NCBI GenBank assembly: GCA_020062805.1
Contig: JAGUVP010000018.1
Coordinates: 1-8,185 of the forward strand
Origin: Candidatus Bipolaricaulis sp.
GTDB lineage: Bacteria; Bipolaricaulota; Bipolaricaulia; Bipolaricaulales; Bipolaricaulaceae
Length of the DNA: 8,185 nt
Direction of reading: 5' to 3'
Shown: positions 7,348 to 8,185 of the stretch, piece after piece
Layout of the letters: each line of letters begins with the position of its first letter
How positions within the stretch are numbered: position 1 is the first letter of the stretch
Notes under the pieces: model-generated
What the model saw: the letters and a program-made list of their open reading frames with translations, nothing else
Databases searched by the model: none
Told to the model about the DNA's origin: nothing
Position numbers and translations under genes: made by a program

Positions 7348-7370
7348 GGTACATGTTTGGCGTACCTCGA
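7344..7370. repeat. Perfect 9-base inverted repeat (hairpin)
   Basis: TCGAGGTAC (7344-7352) and GTACCTCGA (7362-7370) are exact reverse complements around a nine-base loop. No T-run follows on either strand, so an intrinsic terminator is unlikely. The left arm overlaps the 11-base direct repeat and the candidate nadE -35 box. The hairpin could be an operator for a dimeric regulator or simply part of the palindromic element. Confidence 0.7.
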
Positions 7371-7410
7371 ATCCACCGCAGAGGCGCGGAGTTCGCAGAG
7401 AGAAAGGATC

Positions 7411-7466
7411 GTAGCGTCGGGGTTCATTCCCGACGGCCGTTCGTTGCAGACACGCTGCGGCGCTAC
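7411..7466. repeat. Nested, branched hairpin in the centre of the palindromic element
   Basis: GTAGCG (7411-7416) and CGCTAC (7461-7466) are complementary outer arms. Inside them are CGTCGGG-(7 bases)-CCCGACG (7415-7435) and CGTTGCAG-(5 bases)-CTGCGGCG (7442-7462), the latter needing two G-U pairs. The outer and inner arms share a few bases, so all cannot form fully at once. A three-way junction or alternating folds are possible in RNA or single-stranded DNA. Confidence 0.55.
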
Positions 7467-7623
7467 AGGACAGAACCTCGGGAACTTGGATTCAAGTCCA
7501 GAACGGGTTTTCTCTGCGTCTCAGCGGCAAACAAGTACGGGTCGAGGAACGGCGGCGAACGGCGCTCCGATTCAAGTGTCGCGCTTTTTGGGGAATAGCG
7601 TTCAGAAGCGAACGAAACATAGA

Positions 7624-7655
7624 TTGAAACCCGCCCCTCGTCCAGGGTGTATACT
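7624..7655 (+). promoter_or_regulatory. Candidate promoter for the downstream exported-protein gene
   Basis: TTGAAA (7624-7629) and TATACT (7650-7655) each match the sigma-70 consensus at five of six positions, but the 20-base spacer is longer than the usual 16-18. The site is the most AT-rich spot in this spacer on the plus strand. If it is used, the leader would be about 240 bases long and would include a GC-rich palindrome and heptamer array 2. Confidence 0.3.
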
Positions 7656-7736
7656 GATCATCCAAAGAATCAGCGGCGCAGGCAGAGGGTCATCCCACGC
7701 ATCGCCTCCCGGCCCAAACTCCGACGCCTCGCGCGC

Positions 7737-7798
7737 CCTTCGACCTCACCCCATGCCCTCCAGTTGCCCTCCTGCCCCGCCGAAGGGGGTGGTGAAGG
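7737..7798. repeat. GC-rich imperfect palindrome
   Basis: The left arm CCTTCGACCTCACCCC (7737-7752) is largely complementary to the right arm GGGGGTGGTGAAGG (7785-7798). The interior holds a direct repeat of GCCCTCC (7755-7761 and 7766-7772) and a small stem CCCC-(6 bases)-GGGG (7775-7788). Similar C-rich and G-rich palindromes are common dispersed intergenic repeats in GC-rich genomes. No T-run follows, so it is not a clear terminator. Confidence 0.5.
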
Positions 7799-7821
7799 GG
7801 GTACACCGATCACGGTTCCTG

Positions 7822-7877
7822 CGGGACAACGGACAACGGTCGACAGACTACGGTCCACGGGTTACGGATCACGGATC
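7822..7877. repeat. Heptamer array 2, upstream of the exported-protein gene
   Basis: Eight degenerate 7-base units lie head to tail: CGGGACA, ACGGACA, ACGGTCG, ACAGACT, ACGGTCC, ACGGGTT, ACGGATC and ACGGATC. Two further related units (ACCGATC, ACGGTTC) precede them at 7805-7818, out of phase by three bases. Rotated by four positions, the last units read GGATCAC, which matches the TCAC-ending units of array 1 in the same chromosomal orientation. The array ends 20 bases before the start codon region, just ahead of the SD. Confidence 0.75.
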
Positions 7878-7887
7878 AGGACAGGAG

Positions 7888-7893
7888 AGGAGG
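7888..7893 (+). promoter_or_regulatory. Strong ribosome binding site of the last gene
   Basis: AGGAGG is a perfect SD core. It lies seven bases before the ATG at 7901 but only four before the ATG at 7898, so the second ATG is the better-placed start. The site follows heptamer array 2 directly and strongly supports a real translated gene here. Confidence 0.8.
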
Positions 7894-7900
7894 TGGGATG

Positions 7901-8185
7901 ATGCAGCTAAGAAGGATCGCATTCGGATTGGTCGTGGTAGCGCTTCTGTGTGTGGTGGGGCTCTCGAACGACACAGATCTCGCCCGGATGCTCGGACTGA
8001 ACGTGGCCCAGTTGCACGGAAAGACGGACGAAGAAGGGAAGCTCACAGTGAAGTGCGACTTTCTGGGCACAACGATCGAAGGCCTCGCGCGGGGGGAGAT
8101 CTTCGGGGACGTTCTGCGGAACGTTCCTACGCAGGTCCTCCTTGAGCCCAGGCCGGGGATCGCGGAGATTCAGGGTCTCGGGAAC
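7901..8185 (+). CDS. Unrecognised exported protein, N-terminal part (cut by the window end)
   Basis: An open frame of 95 codons runs to the last base without a stop, so the C-terminal part lies beyond the window. I do not recognise the family. The first 22 residues look like a Sec signal peptide or a membrane anchor: MQLRRIAFG gives a basic start, VVVALLCVVG a hydrophobic core, and a polar stretch (SNDTD) follows. The Cys in ALLC does not fit a lipobox, so a lipoprotein is unlikely. The rest alternates hydrophobic and charged residues (LTVKCDFLGTTIEGLARGEIFGDVLRNVP) and could be a small soluble extracytoplasmic domain. An in-frame ATG at 7898 is an alternative start. The perfect SD and the signal-like N-terminus support a real gene. 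It stands alone after a long repeat-rich spacer and points away from nadE. Confidence 0.75.
   Translation, partial: MQLRRIAFGLVVVALLCVVGLSNDTDLARMLGLNVAQLHGKTDEEGKLTVKCDFLGTTIEGLARGEIFGDVLRNVPTQVLLEPRPGIAEIQGLGN

Larger units (their letters stand above)
7339..7547. mobile_element. Palindromic MITE-like intergenic element with flanking direct repeats
   Basis: The 11-base sequence ACGGGTCGAGG occurs at 7339-7349 and again at 7537-7547. Just inside these copies are imperfect terminal inverted repeats, ACATGTTTGGC (7351-7361) against GGCAAACAAGT (7526-7536), matching at 9 of 11 positions. A second inverted pair lies further in, CCGCAGAGGCGCGGAG (7376-7391) against 7512-7527, matching at 13 of 16. 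The centre folds into hairpins at 7411-7466 and 7484-7497. No reading frame looks like a real protein, so if it moves it would need a transposase in trans. The alternative is a static palindromic repeat of the REP or interspersed type. The structure is seen; the mobility is inference. Confidence 0.5.

Noticed and set aside
7411..7440. T-arm-like sequence (GGGGTTCATTCCC) suggesting a tRNA remnant
   Set aside because: No acceptor stem, anticodon arm or D-arm can be placed around it, and the seven-base loop does not fit the T-loop pattern. It is better explained as a hairpin of the palindromic element.
7562..7589. Intrinsic terminator before the T-run at 7585-7589
   Set aside because: Only a four-base GCGC stem with a 15-base loop precedes the five Ts, too weak to call.
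7192..7877. CRISPR array
   Set aside because: The repeat units are only seven bases long and contiguous without unique spacers, and no cas gene is nearby.
7336..8145. A 269-codon plus-strand open frame across the spacer
   Set aside because: It runs through the inverted repeats and heptamer arrays and overlaps the better-supported gene at 7901 in another frame. Its start lacks an SD, and its composition is that of translated repeats.

Overview
The window is chromosomal DNA from a GC-rich bacterium that makes peptidoglycan and divides with FtsZ. Genes are tightly packed, GTG is used as a start codon alongside ATG, and Shine-Dalgarno (SD) sites are strong. No phylum can be assigned from the sequence alone. 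A deep-branching uncultured lineage is possible, but that is a guess.

Positions 1-5423 (+ strand) hold the distal half of a division and cell wall (dcw) cluster: the end of murG, then murC, murB, ftsQ, ftsA and ftsZ. Neighbouring genes overlap or lie 7-13 bases apart, and SD sites sit inside or across the previous gene's stop region. This points to one translationally coupled operon. MurG finishes lipid II. MurB and MurC act earlier, making UDP-MurNAc and adding its first amino acid. FtsQ, FtsA and FtsZ build the divisome. No ddl lies between murB and ftsQ. Two protein details stand out: MurB has Cys where the proton-donating Ser normally sits, and FtsZ has a very short C-terminal linker.

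Positions 5424-5514 form a 91-base convergent gap with no convincing terminator. Positions 5515-7152 (- strand) encode a full-length glutamine-dependent NAD+ synthetase (nadE), unrelated to the dcw genes.

Positions 7153-7897 are about 745 bases of non-coding DNA packed with repeats. Two arrays of degenerate 7-base repeats lie next to the flanking genes. Between them are a palindromic, MITE-like unit of about 187 bases bordered by 11-base direct repeats, a GC-rich imperfect palindrome, and two candidate promoters that share the -10 sequence TATACT.

From 7898/7901 to the window end runs the start of an unrecognised + strand gene with a signal-peptide-like N-terminus and an excellent SD. It is cut by the window edge. 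I found no phage, CRISPR, tRNA, rRNA or defence genes. The main novelty candidates are the repeat mosaic and the truncated exported protein; nothing else in the window looks like a new system.
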